Source: Geothrix edaphica (lineage in GTDB: Bacteria > Acidobacteriota > Holophagae > Holophagales > Holophagaceae). Taken from it: a DNA stretch of 64,000 bases. Made by a program: the position numbers and the translations under genes. Below the pieces are notes generated by a model. The model worked only from the letters and a program-made list of their open reading frames with translations. It was not told where the DNA came from and searched no databases. The stretch lies in the NCBI RefSeq assembly GCF_030268045.1, contig NZ_BSDC01000001.1:1240001-1304000 (forward strand), in the 5' to 3' direction. Positions 1 through 9,290 of this stretch are shown here, piece by piece. The first letter of the stretch is position 1; every line of letters begins with the position of its first letter.

Positions 1-1494
1 CGCCGGCCCATCATCGAAGCGGACCTCCAGTTCCCTCAGGCCCGGAAGCACCGCCGCCAGGGCCGCCAGCACATGGGGGTTGGCCTGCTCGCGCTCCAGG
101 TCCTGGAGGGTCTGCCGCACATTGCCCGGAAACCGGAACCGCAGCACCGGCGGCTCCCAGCGCAGGTCCGTGGCCATCTGGGGCGCGGTGCCGAGGACCC
201 GCAGGCCGGGTACGGCCCGCAGCGCTTCGCTGCACGCCATGCGCAGCTGGGCCGGCGCTGGCGGCCCAGGGGGCGGGGGCGCCTGGGCGCGCGCCGGGGC
301 ATGGGCCGGGGGTGTGGCCGGCGGAACCCTGCGAGGCCCCTCAGGCGCCGGCGCGGCCTGGGGGGCCCTGGAAGGGACCGGCGGCGGGCTGGTGGGAGGT
401 CCCGGGGGCCGGACGGCGGCGCCTGATACGAGGGCGTCCAGGGGCGCCAGATGGGGCAGCTGGGCCGCGGTCACCAGGGCCAGCTCCACCACCACCCGGG
501 GCAGGCTGCTGTCGCGCAGGTCCCGCTCCCGGCTCAGCAGAAGCTGGAGCATCCGGGCCCAGCGCAGCAGGTCCTGGGGCCCACGGGCGGCGCGGGCCTC
601 CTGCTCGAGGCGGTCCCGGAAGGCCAGCACCAGCTCGCGCCAGAAGGTGGCCCAGTCCGCGCCCTGCTCGTTCAGCTCGCGGCAGGCCTCCACCAGGGCC
701 GCCGTGTCGCCGATGGCCAGGGCGGACATCACGCCCTGCACCAGGTGGGCGCTGACGATGCCCAGCTGCTCCCGGACCGCTTCCTCCAGCACCTTCCCAT
801 CCCCCGCCGCGATGACACGGTCGAGGATGGTGAGCGCATCGCGCATGGAGCCCTGCCCCGCCTCGGCCACCAGCCGCAGGCTGCCGCTCTCGGCCTCGAC
901 GCCCTCCTGCTCGCAGACATGCTTGAGGCGGCCCTCGATGAGACCCACGGGGATGAGGCGGAAGGGGAAGATCTGGACCCGGCTCTTGATGGTGTCGGGC
1001 ACGTCCTGCAGTTCCGTCGTGGCCAGCACGAAGATGGCGTGGGGCGGCGGCTCCTCGATGACCTTCAGCAGGGCGTTGAACGCCTCGGTGCTGAGCATGT
1101 GCACTTCGTCGATGATGTAGACCCGGTAGCGGCAGAAGGCGGGCCGGGTCTGCACCTGCTCCCGCAGGGCGCGCGCATCGGCCACCGAAGCCCGGCTGGC
1201 GGCGTCGATCTCGACGATGTCCAGGCTGCTGTCCGGCTGCTCCGCGGCACGGCAGGGATCGCAGACGCCGCACGGCGTGGCCGTGGGTCCCTCCGCGCAG
1301 TTCAGAGCCCGGGCCAGGATGCGGGCCGTGCTGGTCTTGCCCGTGCCCCGCACGCCGGCGAAGAGGTAGGCCTGGTGGATGCGACCGCTCTCCTTCGCCC
1401 GCTTCAGAGCGTTGGCCAGGGCCTTCACACTGCCTTCCTGGCCCACCAGGTCGGAGAGCAGGCGCGGACGGTACTTGAGGGCGAGGGTGGTCAT
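1..1494 (-). CDS. dnaX: DNA polymerase III subunit gamma/tau (C-terminus off the left edge)
   Basis: Clamp-loader ATPase of the replicative polymerase. The minus-strand frame is open from ATG at 1494 to base 1, giving 498 codons without a stop, so the C-terminus is missing. Visible features: Walker A GVRGTGKT at residues about 47-54, zinc-module cysteines C66, C75, C78 and C81, Walker B DEVH at about 129-132, and an arginine-finger motif reading SRV where SRC is usual. After about residue 365 comes a Pro/Ala-rich linker and then a tau-like C-terminal domain. It is divergent from gltB. Whether a programmed frameshift makes a short gamma form cannot be judged. Confidence 0.95.
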   Translation of the reverse strand, partial: MTTLALKYRPRLLSDLVGQEGSVKALANALKRAKESGRIHQAYLFAGVRGTGKTSTARILARALNCAEGPTATPCGVCDPCRAAEQPDSSLDIVEIDAASRASVADARALREQVQTRPAFCRYRVYIIDEVHMLSTEAFNALLKVIEEPPPHAIFVLATTELQDVPDTIKSRVQIFPFRLIPVGLIEGRLKHVCEQEGVEAESGSLRLVAEAGQGSMRDALTILDRVIAAGDGKVLEEAVREQLGIVSAHLVQGVMSALAIGDTAALVEACRELNEQGADWATFWRELVLAFRDRLEQEARAARGPQDLLRWARMLQLLLSRERDLRDSSLPRVVVELALVTAAQLPHLAPLDALVSGAAVRPPGPPTSPPPVPSRAPQAAPAPEGPRRVPPATPPAHAPARAQAPPPPGPPAPAQLRMACSEALRAVPGLRVLGTAPQMATDLRWEPPVLRFRFPGNVRQTLQDLEREQANPHVLAALAAVLPGLRELEVRFDDGPA

Positions 1495-1627
1495 GGGAAG
1501 TCCAGTCTCCCACAAGGTCCCTGCGATAGTCAGGGGCTATAAGCGCGCCTGATAACCCCATACGCCGTTTCAAAGCCAAAGATTCCGTGATTCTCGTTAG
1601 CATGGCTTGATCCCAGAAGGGAAAGCC

Positions 1628-4600
1628 ATGCTTGAGGGATCGCGATCTGAGCACAGTGCCTGCGGGGTCGGCTTCATCGCCAGCCGGACGGGTGTGGCCA
1701 GCCGGGACATCCTGGAGGACGCCCTTCACGCGCTGAAATGCGTGGAACATCGCGGCGGCTGCGCGGCGGACCAGATCAGCAGCGATGGCGCTGGCGTCAT
1801 GGCCGACATCCCCTTCGAAATGTTCGGCCATCGGTCTGGCGACATCGCTGTGGCCAGCCTCTTCCTGCCCCAGGACGCCGACCGGCTCCGCCGGTCCCTG
1901 GAGATCTTCGAGTCCACCTTCGCCTTCTTCGATCTGAACGTGCTGGCCTACCGGGAGCCCCCCGTGGATCCCGCCGTGCTGGGCGACGAGGCGCGACGCT
2001 CCCTGCCCACCATGCGCCAGGCGGTCCTGCGCCGCCCCGCCCAGTGCCGCACGGACGCCTCCTTCGACAAGCTGCTCTATTCGGCCAAGCAGGTGCTCCG
2101 CACCAAGCTGGTGGAACAGGGCATCCAGAACGAGGTCTTCTTCGCCTCGCTGTCGGCCCGCACCATCGTCTACAAGGCCCTCACCCGCGCCGCCGATCTC
2201 GATCGCTTCTACCTGGACCTGCGCGACCCGCGGTTTGTCACCCGGTTCGCCATGATCCACCGGCGGTTCAGCACCAACACGCGCACCTCCTGGGACAAGG
2301 CCCAGCCCTTCCGCCTCATCGCCCACAACGGCGAGATCAACACCATCGCCGGCAACCGCTCCCGGGCCGTCTCCCGGGAGATGTCCATCGGGCTCAAGCC
2401 CGACCAACTGGTGACCCACGGCTCCATCAGCGATTCCGGCAGCCTGAACGAGATCGCGGAGGGCCTGCACTACCGCAGCAGCATCCCCCACATGGAGGAC
2501 ATCCTGGCGATCATGATGCCTCCCGCCGAGGGGCAGAGCGCCTTCTACACGTTCTGGAGCCGCGCCATGGAGCCCTGGGACGGGCCGGCCTTCCTGGTCT
2601 ACTCCGATGGGAGCAGCGTGGGCGCCCGTCTGGATCGCAACGGCTTCCGCCCGGCCCGGTGGGCCATGACGGAAGACCGCTTCTACCTGGCCTCCGAGGC
2701 CGGTTCCTTCCCGCTGGACGAGGCCGCCGTGTGCCGCAAGGGCATCCTCTACGCCGGCACCGGCGTCACGCTGGACCTGGGCACGGGACGGGTCCACTTC
2801 CGCGATCCGGGCCGCTCGCGCGAGCACCGCGATGCCACCTTCGACGCCCGGACCCGGCCCATCGGGTCACTGCCCGGCGCCGAGGCCACCGGGCCGGTGA
2901 GCGTGTTCAAGAAGACCCTCTTCACCTGCTCCCGCGAGGAGCTGGAGAAGATCCTCTATCCCATGGCCGCCACCGGCAAGGAGGCCATCGGCTCCATGGG
3001 CGACACAGCCCGGCCCAACGTCTTCTCCTCCGAGCCCCGCCCCTTCTTCGACTACTTCTATCAGCACTTCGCCCAGGTCACGAACCCGCCCCTGGACTAC
3101 ATCCGCGAGGGCAACATCACGGACCTGCGGGTGTTCCTGGGCCGCGCGCCGAACATCTTCTTCCCCAAGGACCTGCTGCCCCTGAACGAGGCGCTGGAGC
3201 TGCCACGGCCCATCCTGGACCTGGGACAGATGCGCTTCTTGGAGCGGATGCAGAGCCTGCGACCCTCCGAGTCTCACATCATCCCCCGCACCTTCCCCAT
3301 GGTCTTCCGGCGCGACGATGGCGTGGCCGGCTTCCACGCCGCCGTCGAGCAGCTGGCCTCGGATGTGCGGGAGGCCGTCGAGCAGGGCACCAGCGTCATC
3401 ATCCTCAGCGACCGGGAGGCCAGCGTGGAGCGGCCCCCCATCCCGGGCCTCATCGCGCTGCGCGCCGTGGTCCACACGCTCAACGAATCGGGCCTGCGGT
3501 TGAACGCCTCCATCGTCATGCACACCGGGGAGGCCCGCACCTCCCACCACCTGGCGGCCCTCATCAGCTTCGGCGCCTCGGCGGTCTGCCCCTATCTGGC
3601 CCTGGAGATCGCCCGTCAGGACGAGCACCCCACCTTCAGCGCCATGAGCCCGGACCAGCGGGAGCGGAACTTCGTCAATGCGCTGGAATCCGGCCTCCTC
3701 AAGATCATGGCCAAGTGCGGCATCTCGGTGGTGCAGAGCTACATGAGCGCCAAGCTCTTCACGGCCGTGGGCCTGGGGCCCGAGCTGATGGAGACCTTCT
3801 TCCCGGGCCACGCCAGCCCCCTGGGCGGCATCGGCTATGAGGAACTGGCCGGCGACGTGCTGCGGAAAACCGGCCTCGCGGCCCAGGCCGGCTTCATGGA
3901 CCGGCTGCTGCACACGCACCAGTTCCGTGAATCGCCCCGGGCGGGCGAGGGCGAGCACCACGGGCTCACCTCCTCGCGGTCCCGCCTGCTGCACCGTCTC
4001 GTGGCGCTGGAGCCGGATTCGTCTGAGGCCCAGGCCCTCTACCAGGAGTACCTCGCCTCGCTGAAGGCGGACGAACCCATCAATCCGCGCCATCTGCTGG
4101 CCTTCCGGACCGCCCCGACCCCCCTGCCCCTGGACGCGGTGGAGGATGTCTCCGCCATCTGCCAGCGGTTCGGCGCTGGCGCCATGTCCTTCGGAGCCGT
4201 CAGCGCCGAGAGCCAGCGCGACCTCATCCTGGCCATGGAGGCCGTAGGCGGCCGCAGCAATAGCGGCGAGGGCGGCGAGAACCCCTTCTACTGGACGGAC
4301 GGCATCACCGCCTCCACCAAGCAGGTGGCCTCGGCCCGCTTCGGCGTGACGGCCGAGTACCTGATCTCGGGCGAGGAGATCCAGATCAAGGTGGCCCAGG
4401 GCGCCAAGCCCGGCGAGGGCGGCCAGCTCATGCGCGTGAAGGTGGACGCCACCATCGCGAAGGCCCGGTTCTCCCTGCCGGACGTGGACCTGATTTCGCC
4501 GCCGCCCCTCCACGACATCTACAGCATCGAGGACCTCAAGGAGCTCATCCACGAGCTGCGCCAGGTCCACCCAGGGGCGAAAATCAGCGTGAAGCTGGTC

Positions 4601-6016
4601 TCCGGCACGGGCATCGGCACCATCGCCGTGGGCGTGGCCAAGGCCGGCGCGGACATCATCTACATTGCCGGGGGCGACGGCGGCACCGGCGCGGCCACGC
4701 TCGGCTCCATGAAACATGCGGGCCTGCCCTGGGAGTTCGGGCTCATCGAGGCCCACCAGGCGCTGCGCGAGAACCAGATGCGCGAGCAGGTGGAGCTGCG
4801 CGTGGACGGCGGCCTCCTCACGGGCAAGGACCTGGTGACCGCGGCCATCCTGGGCGCCGAGGGCTTCGAGTTCGGCAAGCTGCTGCTGGTGGCCGAGGGC
4901 TGCATGATGGCCCGGATCTGCGAGAAGAACACCTGCCCCGCGGGCATCGCCACCCACGATCCGAAGTTCAAGGCCCGCTACTCGGGCAGCCCTGAGGCCA
5001 TCCAGCGTATGCTCGCGCATCTGGCCGGGGATGTGCGCCGCCACCTCGCCGCCCTGGGCGTGGCCTCCCTCGCCGACCTGCAGGACCGGGTGGACCTGCT
5101 CCAGGTGGCGCCGGATCACGCGGCCTTCGTGCGCGACCGCAAGCTGGACCTGGCCGGCTTCCTCGATCCCCGCCCCCAGGGCATCGGTTCGAACCCCGTG
5201 CCCTTCAACCAGGAAGGCGTAGCTCCCCTGAACCAGCAGATCCTGGCGGACGCAGAGCCCTTCCTGGATGACGGCGGCAGCCACCATCGCGCCTACACCA
5301 TCACGACCGGGGACCGGGGGATCCTGGCCACCCTCTCGGGCGCCATCGCCCGTCAGGTGCGCGAGCACCGCCTGCGGGGCGAGGACCCGGCGGTGCGCGG
5401 GACGCTGCGTCTCGACTTCACGGGCAGCGCGGGGCAGGGCTTCGGCGCCTTCCTCACCGAAGGGCTGGACGTCCGCCTCCAGGGCGAGGCCAACGACTCC
5501 GTCTGCAAGTCCATGTCTGGCGGACGGACGGTCCTCGTGCCCCATCCCGAGGCCACCTACACCGCGGAGACGAACGCCATCCTGGGGAACGGGGCCCTCT
5601 ACGGCGCCACGGGCGGCACGCTGCTGGTCCTAGGCCTGGCCGGGGACCGCTTCGCCGTCCGCAACAGCGGTGCCTCGGCCGTGGTTGAAGGTGCGGGCCA
5701 CCACGCCTGCGAGTACATGACCCGCGGGGCGGTGGCCATCCTTGGTCCAGTCCTCACCAATGCCGGCGCGGGCATGACCGGCGGCTGCCTGTTCCTCCGC
5801 CGGGAGCGCGGTGACCAGGTGAACCGCGACTACCTCGCCGCCATCCCCTGGCGGGCCGAGGAGGAGACCCTGTTCCGCGGCCTGGTCGAAGCCCACGCCG
5901 CCGAAACCGGCAGCCGCACCGCCACGACTCTGCTCGAGGACTGGCCCGCGGCGCTGGCCGCCTTCGCCCCCTTCGTGCCCGTGGCCGTCGCCAGGCGCCT
6001 GGCCCAGGAGGCCTAG
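1628..6016 (+). CDS. gltB: Glutamate synthase large subunit
   Basis: Makes two glutamates from glutamine and 2-oxoglutarate. I chose ATG 1628 (AGAAGGGA ends 5 nt upstream) over an in-frame TTG at 1607; the protein is 1462 aa, usual for the family. Cys12 in the CGVGFIA motif is the amidotransferase nucleophile, so an 11-residue propeptide should be removed. After the class II glutaminase domain come the central and FMN-binding domains, with 3Fe-4S cysteines C1092, C1098 and C1103 (C-x5-C-x4-C), and the C-terminal GXGXG helix domain. No small subunit (gltD) lies nearby. The stop codon sits in the left arm of the structured element at 6014. Confidence 0.96.
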   Translation: MLEGSRSEHSACGVGFIASRTGVASRDILEDALHALKCVEHRGGCAADQISSDGAGVMADIPFEMFGHRSGDIAVASLFLPQDADRLRRSLEIFESTFAFFDLNVLAYREPPVDPAVLGDEARRSLPTMRQAVLRRPAQCRTDASFDKLLYSAKQVLRTKLVEQGIQNEVFFASLSARTIVYKALTRAADLDRFYLDLRDPRFVTRFAMIHRRFSTNTRTSWDKAQPFRLIAHNGEINTIAGNRSRAVSREMSIGLKPDQLVTHGSISDSGSLNEIAEGLHYRSSIPHMEDILAIMMPPAEGQSAFYTFWSRAMEPWDGPAFLVYSDGSSVGARLDRNGFRPARWAMTEDRFYLASEAGSFPLDEAAVCRKGILYAGTGVTLDLGTGRVHFRDPGRSREHRDATFDARTRPIGSLPGAEATGPVSVFKKTLFTCSREELEKILYPMAATGKEAIGSMGDTARPNVFSSEPRPFFDYFYQHFAQVTNPPLDYIREGNITDLRVFLGRAPNIFFPKDLLPLNEALELPRPILDLGQMRFLERMQSLRPSESHIIPRTFPMVFRRDDGVAGFHAAVEQLASDVREAVEQGTSVIILSDREASVERPPIPGLIALRAVVHTLNESGLRLNASIVMHTGEARTSHHLAALISFGASAVCPYLALEIARQDEHPTFSAMSPDQRERNFVNALESGLLKIMAKCGISVVQSYMSAKLFTAVGLGPELMETFFPGHASPLGGIGYEELAGDVLRKTGLAAQAGFMDRLLHTHQFRESPRAGEGEHHGLTSSRSRLLHRLVALEPDSSEAQALYQEYLASLKADEPINPRHLLAFRTAPTPLPLDAVEDVSAICQRFGAGAMSFGAVSAESQRDLILAMEAVGGRSNSGEGGENPFYWTDGITASTKQVASARFGVTAEYLISGEEIQIKVAQGAKPGEGGQLMRVKVDATIAKARFSLPDVDLISPPPLHDIYSIEDLKELIHELRQVHPGAKISVKLVSGTGIGTIAVGVAKAGADIIYIAGGDGGTGAATLGSMKHAGLPWEFGLIEAHQALRENQMREQVELRVDGGLLTGKDLVTAAILGAEGFEFGKLLLVAEGCMMARICEKNTCPAGIATHDPKFKARYSGSPEAIQRMLAHLAGDVRRHLAALGVASLADLQDRVDLLQVAPDHAAFVRDRKLDLAGFLDPRPQGIGSNPVPFNQEGVAPLNQQILADAEPFLDDGGSHHRAYTITTGDRGILATLSGAIARQVREHRLRGEDPAVRGTLRLDFTGSAGQGFGAFLTEGLDVRLQGEANDSVCKSMSGGRTVLVPHPEATYTAETNAILGNGALYGATGGTLLVLGLAGDRFAVRNSGASAVVEGAGHHACEYMTRGAVAILGPVLTNAGAGMTGGCLFLRRERGDQVNRDYLAAIPWRAEEETLFRGLVEAHAAETGSRTATTLLEDWPAALAAFAPFVPVAVARRLAQEA

Positions 6017-6287
6017 GGTCTGTTTTCAACGTGGATGCGAGCCGCGACGTCGTCCAGCCGCGCGCATGGCCAGGCGGTGACCGAAGGGCGATGCGGTCCA
6101 TCGTTCGAGGTCGCCAACGCAGCCAGGGGTGCGGCTGGGCGACGTCCCGGAGGGCAAGGGGCGGCGCCCGGCGCGATGCTGCGTCAAGCTCCGCGTCGAT
6201 AGTGCCGCTATCGCCTTCGTCGCTTTCCTGGCCTCGCTTGGGCGGCGCCCCTTGCGCGGCCACACCCCACTTTGAAAACAGACCCTA
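6014..6287 (+). repeat. Structured palindromic element, copy 1 (274 bp)
   Basis: Bounded by a perfect 16-bp inverted repeat (TAGGGTCTGTTTTCAA at 6014-6029, complement at 6272-6287), followed after one mismatch by GTGG/CCAC. Internal stems: 6046-6061 with 6131-6146 (16 bp, one G-T), 6154-6169 with 6240-6255, and a hairpin CGATAG/CTATCG at 6197-6213. It shares blocks such as GGGCGATGCGG with copies 2 and 3, but its stems use different sequence. Its outer arms contain the stop codons of gltB and the convergent radical SAM gene. No coding frame looks real. Confidence 0.8.
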
Positions 6288-7172
6288 GCCCACCCGGTCG
6301 AACAGTCCCGGTTGCCGGATGGGCGGCGGCGGGAGCGGCGGAGGCTTCACCGGCCGTTCCCGGACCCGGCGGCGGGTCGGGAAGGCCTCCCGGAAGGCTT
6401 GGCGGATGCCCTCGGCGTAGGTGGGATCGAGCACCTTCAGCCAGCCATGATCCGCCAGCACCTTGTAGAAGGGGTCCTGCTTCAGGAGGCGGAGGCCGCC
6501 CACCCAGGCGCCCGACGCGCCGCTGGCCCTGGCCCGGCGGGCGAAGGCCTGGGCGTCATGCACGGCCATCAGGGGCGTCACGGCCACCGTCACCCCGATG
6601 CCCGCCGCCGCCAGCCGCTCCACCGCGGCCCAGCGGCTGGGGATGGCCGGGGCATGCGGCTCCACGGTCTGGCGCACGGTGTCGTCATCGGTGGGGATCG
6701 ACAGGCCGACCGTCAGGCGATCGCCAAAGGCCCGCAGCAGGTCGAGGTCCTGGAGCACCAGGGGCGACCGGGTGTGGACGATCACCTCGGTCGTGGGACA
6801 GAGCAGCAGCACCTCCAGGCAGCGGCGGCTCAGGCGGTACTGCCGCTCCAGGGGCTGGTAGGGATCCGTGGCCGAGGCCATGAAGACCCGCTCCCCATGG
6901 AGCCGGTGCCGCTGGGACCAGAGCAGCTCTGGGGCGTTCAGCTTGGGCGTCACCCAGTTGCCCCACTCCTCGGCCCTGTGCAGGGCATTGGGATACTCGC
7001 GGACGTAGCAGTAGCGGCACCCGTGGCTGCAGCCCCGGTAGGGGCTGAGGGCGAACCCGAATCCGTAGCGCTCGTCCTTCTGGGGCCGCAGGATGGACCG
7101 GGCCTCCTCGGGTTCCACGAGCAGGCCCTGGAAGAGCAGCGGTGGATCTGAGGGCAGTGGCAGGGGCGTCAT
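6285..7172 (-). CDS. Radical SAM protein (PA0069/Rv2578c type, SplB-like)
   Basis: 295-aa radical SAM protein with the cluster motif C48-x3-C52-x2-C55 (CSHGCRYCY) near the N-terminus, preceded by an RYGFGFALSPYRG segment typical of the spore-photoproduct-lyase-like family found in many non-sporulating bacteria. That family is often annotated as DNA repair, but its substrate is not established, so I give no gene name. It is convergent with gltB across the 274-bp structured element, and its TAG stop lies in the right arm of that element. Confidence 0.85.
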   Translation of the reverse strand: MTPLPLPSDPPLLFQGLLVEPEEARSILRPQKDERYGFGFALSPYRGCSHGCRYCYVREYPNALHRAEEWGNWVTPKLNAPELLWSQRHRLHGERVFMASATDPYQPLERQYRLSRRCLEVLLLCPTTEVIVHTRSPLVLQDLDLLRAFGDRLTVGLSIPTDDDTVRQTVEPHAPAIPSRWAAVERLAAAGIGVTVAVTPLMAVHDAQAFARRARASGASGAWVGGLRLLKQDPFYKVLADHGWLKVLDPTYAEGIRQAFREAFPTRRRVRERPVKPPPLPPPPIRQPGLFDRVG

Positions 7173-7243
7173 GCCATCAGTTTTCGCCTTTTATTCGTTT
7201 CGTCAAGCCCTCCCGTGGCTGTTTTCGATCACGGGAGCCCCCA

Positions 7244-7684
7244 TCACGGCTTGGCATCCTTCCGATGGGTCTCGATGAGTTTCTGCAGCAGGGCATCCTG
7301 CGCCTCAAGGTGCTTCTGGATCTCGAGCGCCTCGTGAAGAATGGCCTCGGCATCGTTATAGGTGTCGTCGGCCCTGGTATCCGCTGCCGCGCCCTCGACC
7401 TTCTGGCCGACCATGATGATGGACAGCAGGACCAGCTGCAGGAAGGTCTGCGCGATCCAGGAGATGAGCGCGCCTTTCCCGGTGTGGATGGCTTCCGGCA
7501 GGCTGATGAGGGCGATCAGGGCGAAGGCGTAGGCGCACCACATGGTGCCCACTCCCTTGGTGATCTTCTCTCCCAGGAGCGCGTTGAAACGGGCCAGGCG
7601 CCCCTCAGGGAGCGGCTTGGGCTTGGGGGCACGTTTCTTCCGAGTTTCGATGTGCGGGTGGGGATGATGCTCGAAGATTTTCAT
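7244..7684 (-). CDS. Small two-TM membrane protein
   Basis: 146 aa. I start at ATG 7684, with AAGGTG five bases upstream, rather than at an upstream ATG at 7753. A basic His/Lys/Pro-rich N-terminus is followed by two hydrophobic segments (around residues 45-65 and 75-97) and a charged, helical C-terminus with the pattern EALEIQKHLEAQDALLQKL. The shape recalls low-affinity iron permease-like or DUF1003-like small membrane proteins, but I do not see a diagnostic motif. The 194 bases upstream (7685-7878) show nothing I can name. Confidence 0.6.
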   Translation of the reverse strand: MKIFEHHPHPHIETRKKRAPKPKPLPEGRLARFNALLGEKITKGVGTMWCAYAFALIALISLPEAIHTGKGALISWIAQTFLQLVLLSIIMVGQKVEGAAADTRADDTYNDAEAILHEALEIQKHLEAQDALLQKLIETHRKDAKP

Positions 7685-7878
7685 GGTTTCACCTTGGGAT
7701 GGAGAACCGCTGGGTGGCCCCCAGGATGAACCAAGGGGACACGGTATGGCCACCGGTGATCGAAGTGCCCGCAGAGGGCGCCCTCGATCCCCGGTGGCAG
7801 ACGCAGACCCTCCCAGCCAAGAGAACGGTGCCCCTGCGAGGTACCGCCTCTTTGAAGACTGGAGCCGTGTGGCAGTCC

Positions 7879-8313
7879 CTACTCGAATTCGACCGTGAAG
7901 TCGGCCTTGCCCAGCTCGGCGCCGTCAGCGGCCAGGACCTTCACCGACCAGCTGCCCTCGTCGCCCTTGCGGAAGGTGCGGTAGGCGTTGGTGCGGTAGG
8001 GAGAGCGCGGAACCTTCAGCTCCATCTTGGAGGTGCGGTCGCCCTTGCTGAACACCACCGTGATGGAGCTGTCAGCAGCGCCGGCTACCTTGGTCCAGGC
8101 GTAGATCTTCGTGCCGGCGGCCACTTTGAACGAGGTGGACTCGCCCTGGAGTTCCATCTTCTCGACGCCGGTGCCGACCTTGACCTCGGCGCTGGCCTTG
8201 GCATCGACCTTGGCTTCCGCCTTCGCCGCGGGCTTGGGCTCGGCCTTCGGCGCTGGCGCCTGGGCGAAGAGCGCCGCAGAGGCGAGGAGAGGGAGGAACA
8301 GGCTGGCGCGCAT
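7879..8313 (-). CDS. Secreted DUF2914-domain protein
   Basis: 144 aa. Start at ATG 8313 with AGGAG six bases upstream. It has a signal peptide (MRASLFLPLLASAALFAQA), then an Ala/Lys/Pro linker (about 20-45), then a domain matching DUF2914: KVGTGVEKMEL, a KIYAWTKV strand, the RTNAYRTF segment and a G-x-W-x-V ending. DUF2914 is a periplasmic beta-rich domain of unknown function. The gene follows the DUF481 barrel gene in the same direction (59-bp gap), so both may be envelope proteins expressed together. Confidence 0.75.
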   Translation of the reverse strand: MRASLFLPLLASAALFAQAPAPKAEPKPAAKAEAKVDAKASAEVKVGTGVEKMELQGESTSFKVAAGTKIYAWTKVAGAADSSITVVFSKGDRTSKMELKVPRSPYRTNAYRTFRKGDEGSWSVKVLAADGAELGKADFTVEFE

Positions 8314-8372
8314 GGCAGGCTCCTGAAAAGGTGGCCCCATTCTGCGCCTGTCGGTGCTGGGTGTCACCAGGA

Positions 8373-9236
8373 TCAGAAGCTGATCACCAGAGAGGTGGTG
8401 AACACGGTGTCGGTCTTCTTCAGCTGGAAGGGCACCTGGCCCAGGATTACGGGTGGCGTGGCGACGGGCGTCTGCACGACATCCACCCCTATGGACGCGG
8501 GCTTGTTCTTGTAGGTCACGTCGTAGCCGACCTTCAGGGCCAGCCGCGAGGACAGGTTCGTGGTGAAGCCGTTCCGCCAAACCGCCAGGTAGTTCTGGGT
8601 GTCCTTGAAGCTGTCCGAGAGGTTCAACTCCGAAGCGAAGGCCGAGGCGGCGAAGATCTTCTTCTCGAATTTGGCGCCGAGCCGGAAGGTGGCGAACCCG
8701 TCCTCCGTGCCCACGGGCCGGAACACCAGGGTCTCCTTGGTATAGCCCACGCCGGCATCCGTGAAGAACTTGGCGCGATCCTCCTTGATCCACCAGTACC
8801 CGAGGCCAGCCAGTCCCACGTATCGCGCTTCCAGGCCCGCTGGGATGTTCCGCTCCCACCCGGCGGAACCGAACCACAGGAGCCGCTCAGTGATGTTGTG
8901 GTCATAGCGGAGGTTCGCGTAGTAGGTCTCGGTGCTGGTCTTGCTGGTGCGGGTCTCCTGGACCGTGGCCGTGGCCAGGCTCGCCCCCAGGGCGCTACGG
9001 TCGATGGTGGTGGTGGCCACCCGTACGCCCCCCACGTTGAAGGCGAAGGTGGCATCGGCCCAGGTGTATTTGTACTCGTTGGTGAAGCCCAGGCTCTGGC
9101 TGGATGCGTTTCCGCCCACGGCCACGTAGCTCAGGGCCGCCTTGTCCGACCAGGGCCGCTTGGGAGCCGGCGCCTCCTGGGCGACCAGTGTCTGCAATGT
9201 CGCCGGAATGGCTAGCAGAATAAGGCTTGTCTTCAT
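8373..9236 (-). CDS. DUF481 outer-membrane beta-barrel protein (YdiY-like)
   Basis: 287 aa; start at ATG 9236 with AGGAG six bases upstream. A signal peptide ends near VAQEA. The mature part is alternating amphipathic beta strands and finishes with SLVISF, i.e. a terminal Phe as in outer-membrane barrels. Motifs such as YYANLRYDHNITERLLWF and the closing GYDVTYKNKP agree with DUF481. Role unknown: possibly a salt-induced or general porin-like barrel. It lies upstream of the DUF2914 gene and downstream of hemG-hemH on the same strand. Confidence 0.75.
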   Translation of the reverse strand: MKTSLILLAIPATLQTLVAQEAPAPKRPWSDKAALSYVAVGGNASSQSLGFTNEYKYTWADATFAFNVGGVRVATTTIDRSALGASLATATVQETRTSKTSTETYYANLRYDHNITERLLWFGSAGWERNIPAGLEARYVGLAGLGYWWIKEDRAKFFTDAGVGYTKETLVFRPVGTEDGFATFRLGAKFEKKIFAASAFASELNLSDSFKDTQNYLAVWRNGFTTNLSSRLALKVGYDVTYKNKPASIGVDVVQTPVATPPVILGQVPFQLKKTDTVFTTSLVISF

Positions 9237-9290
9237 GGCCAGCTCCTGGAAATTCCAGGCCATGCTACCAGCCTCAGGGTGAAAGCAGGC

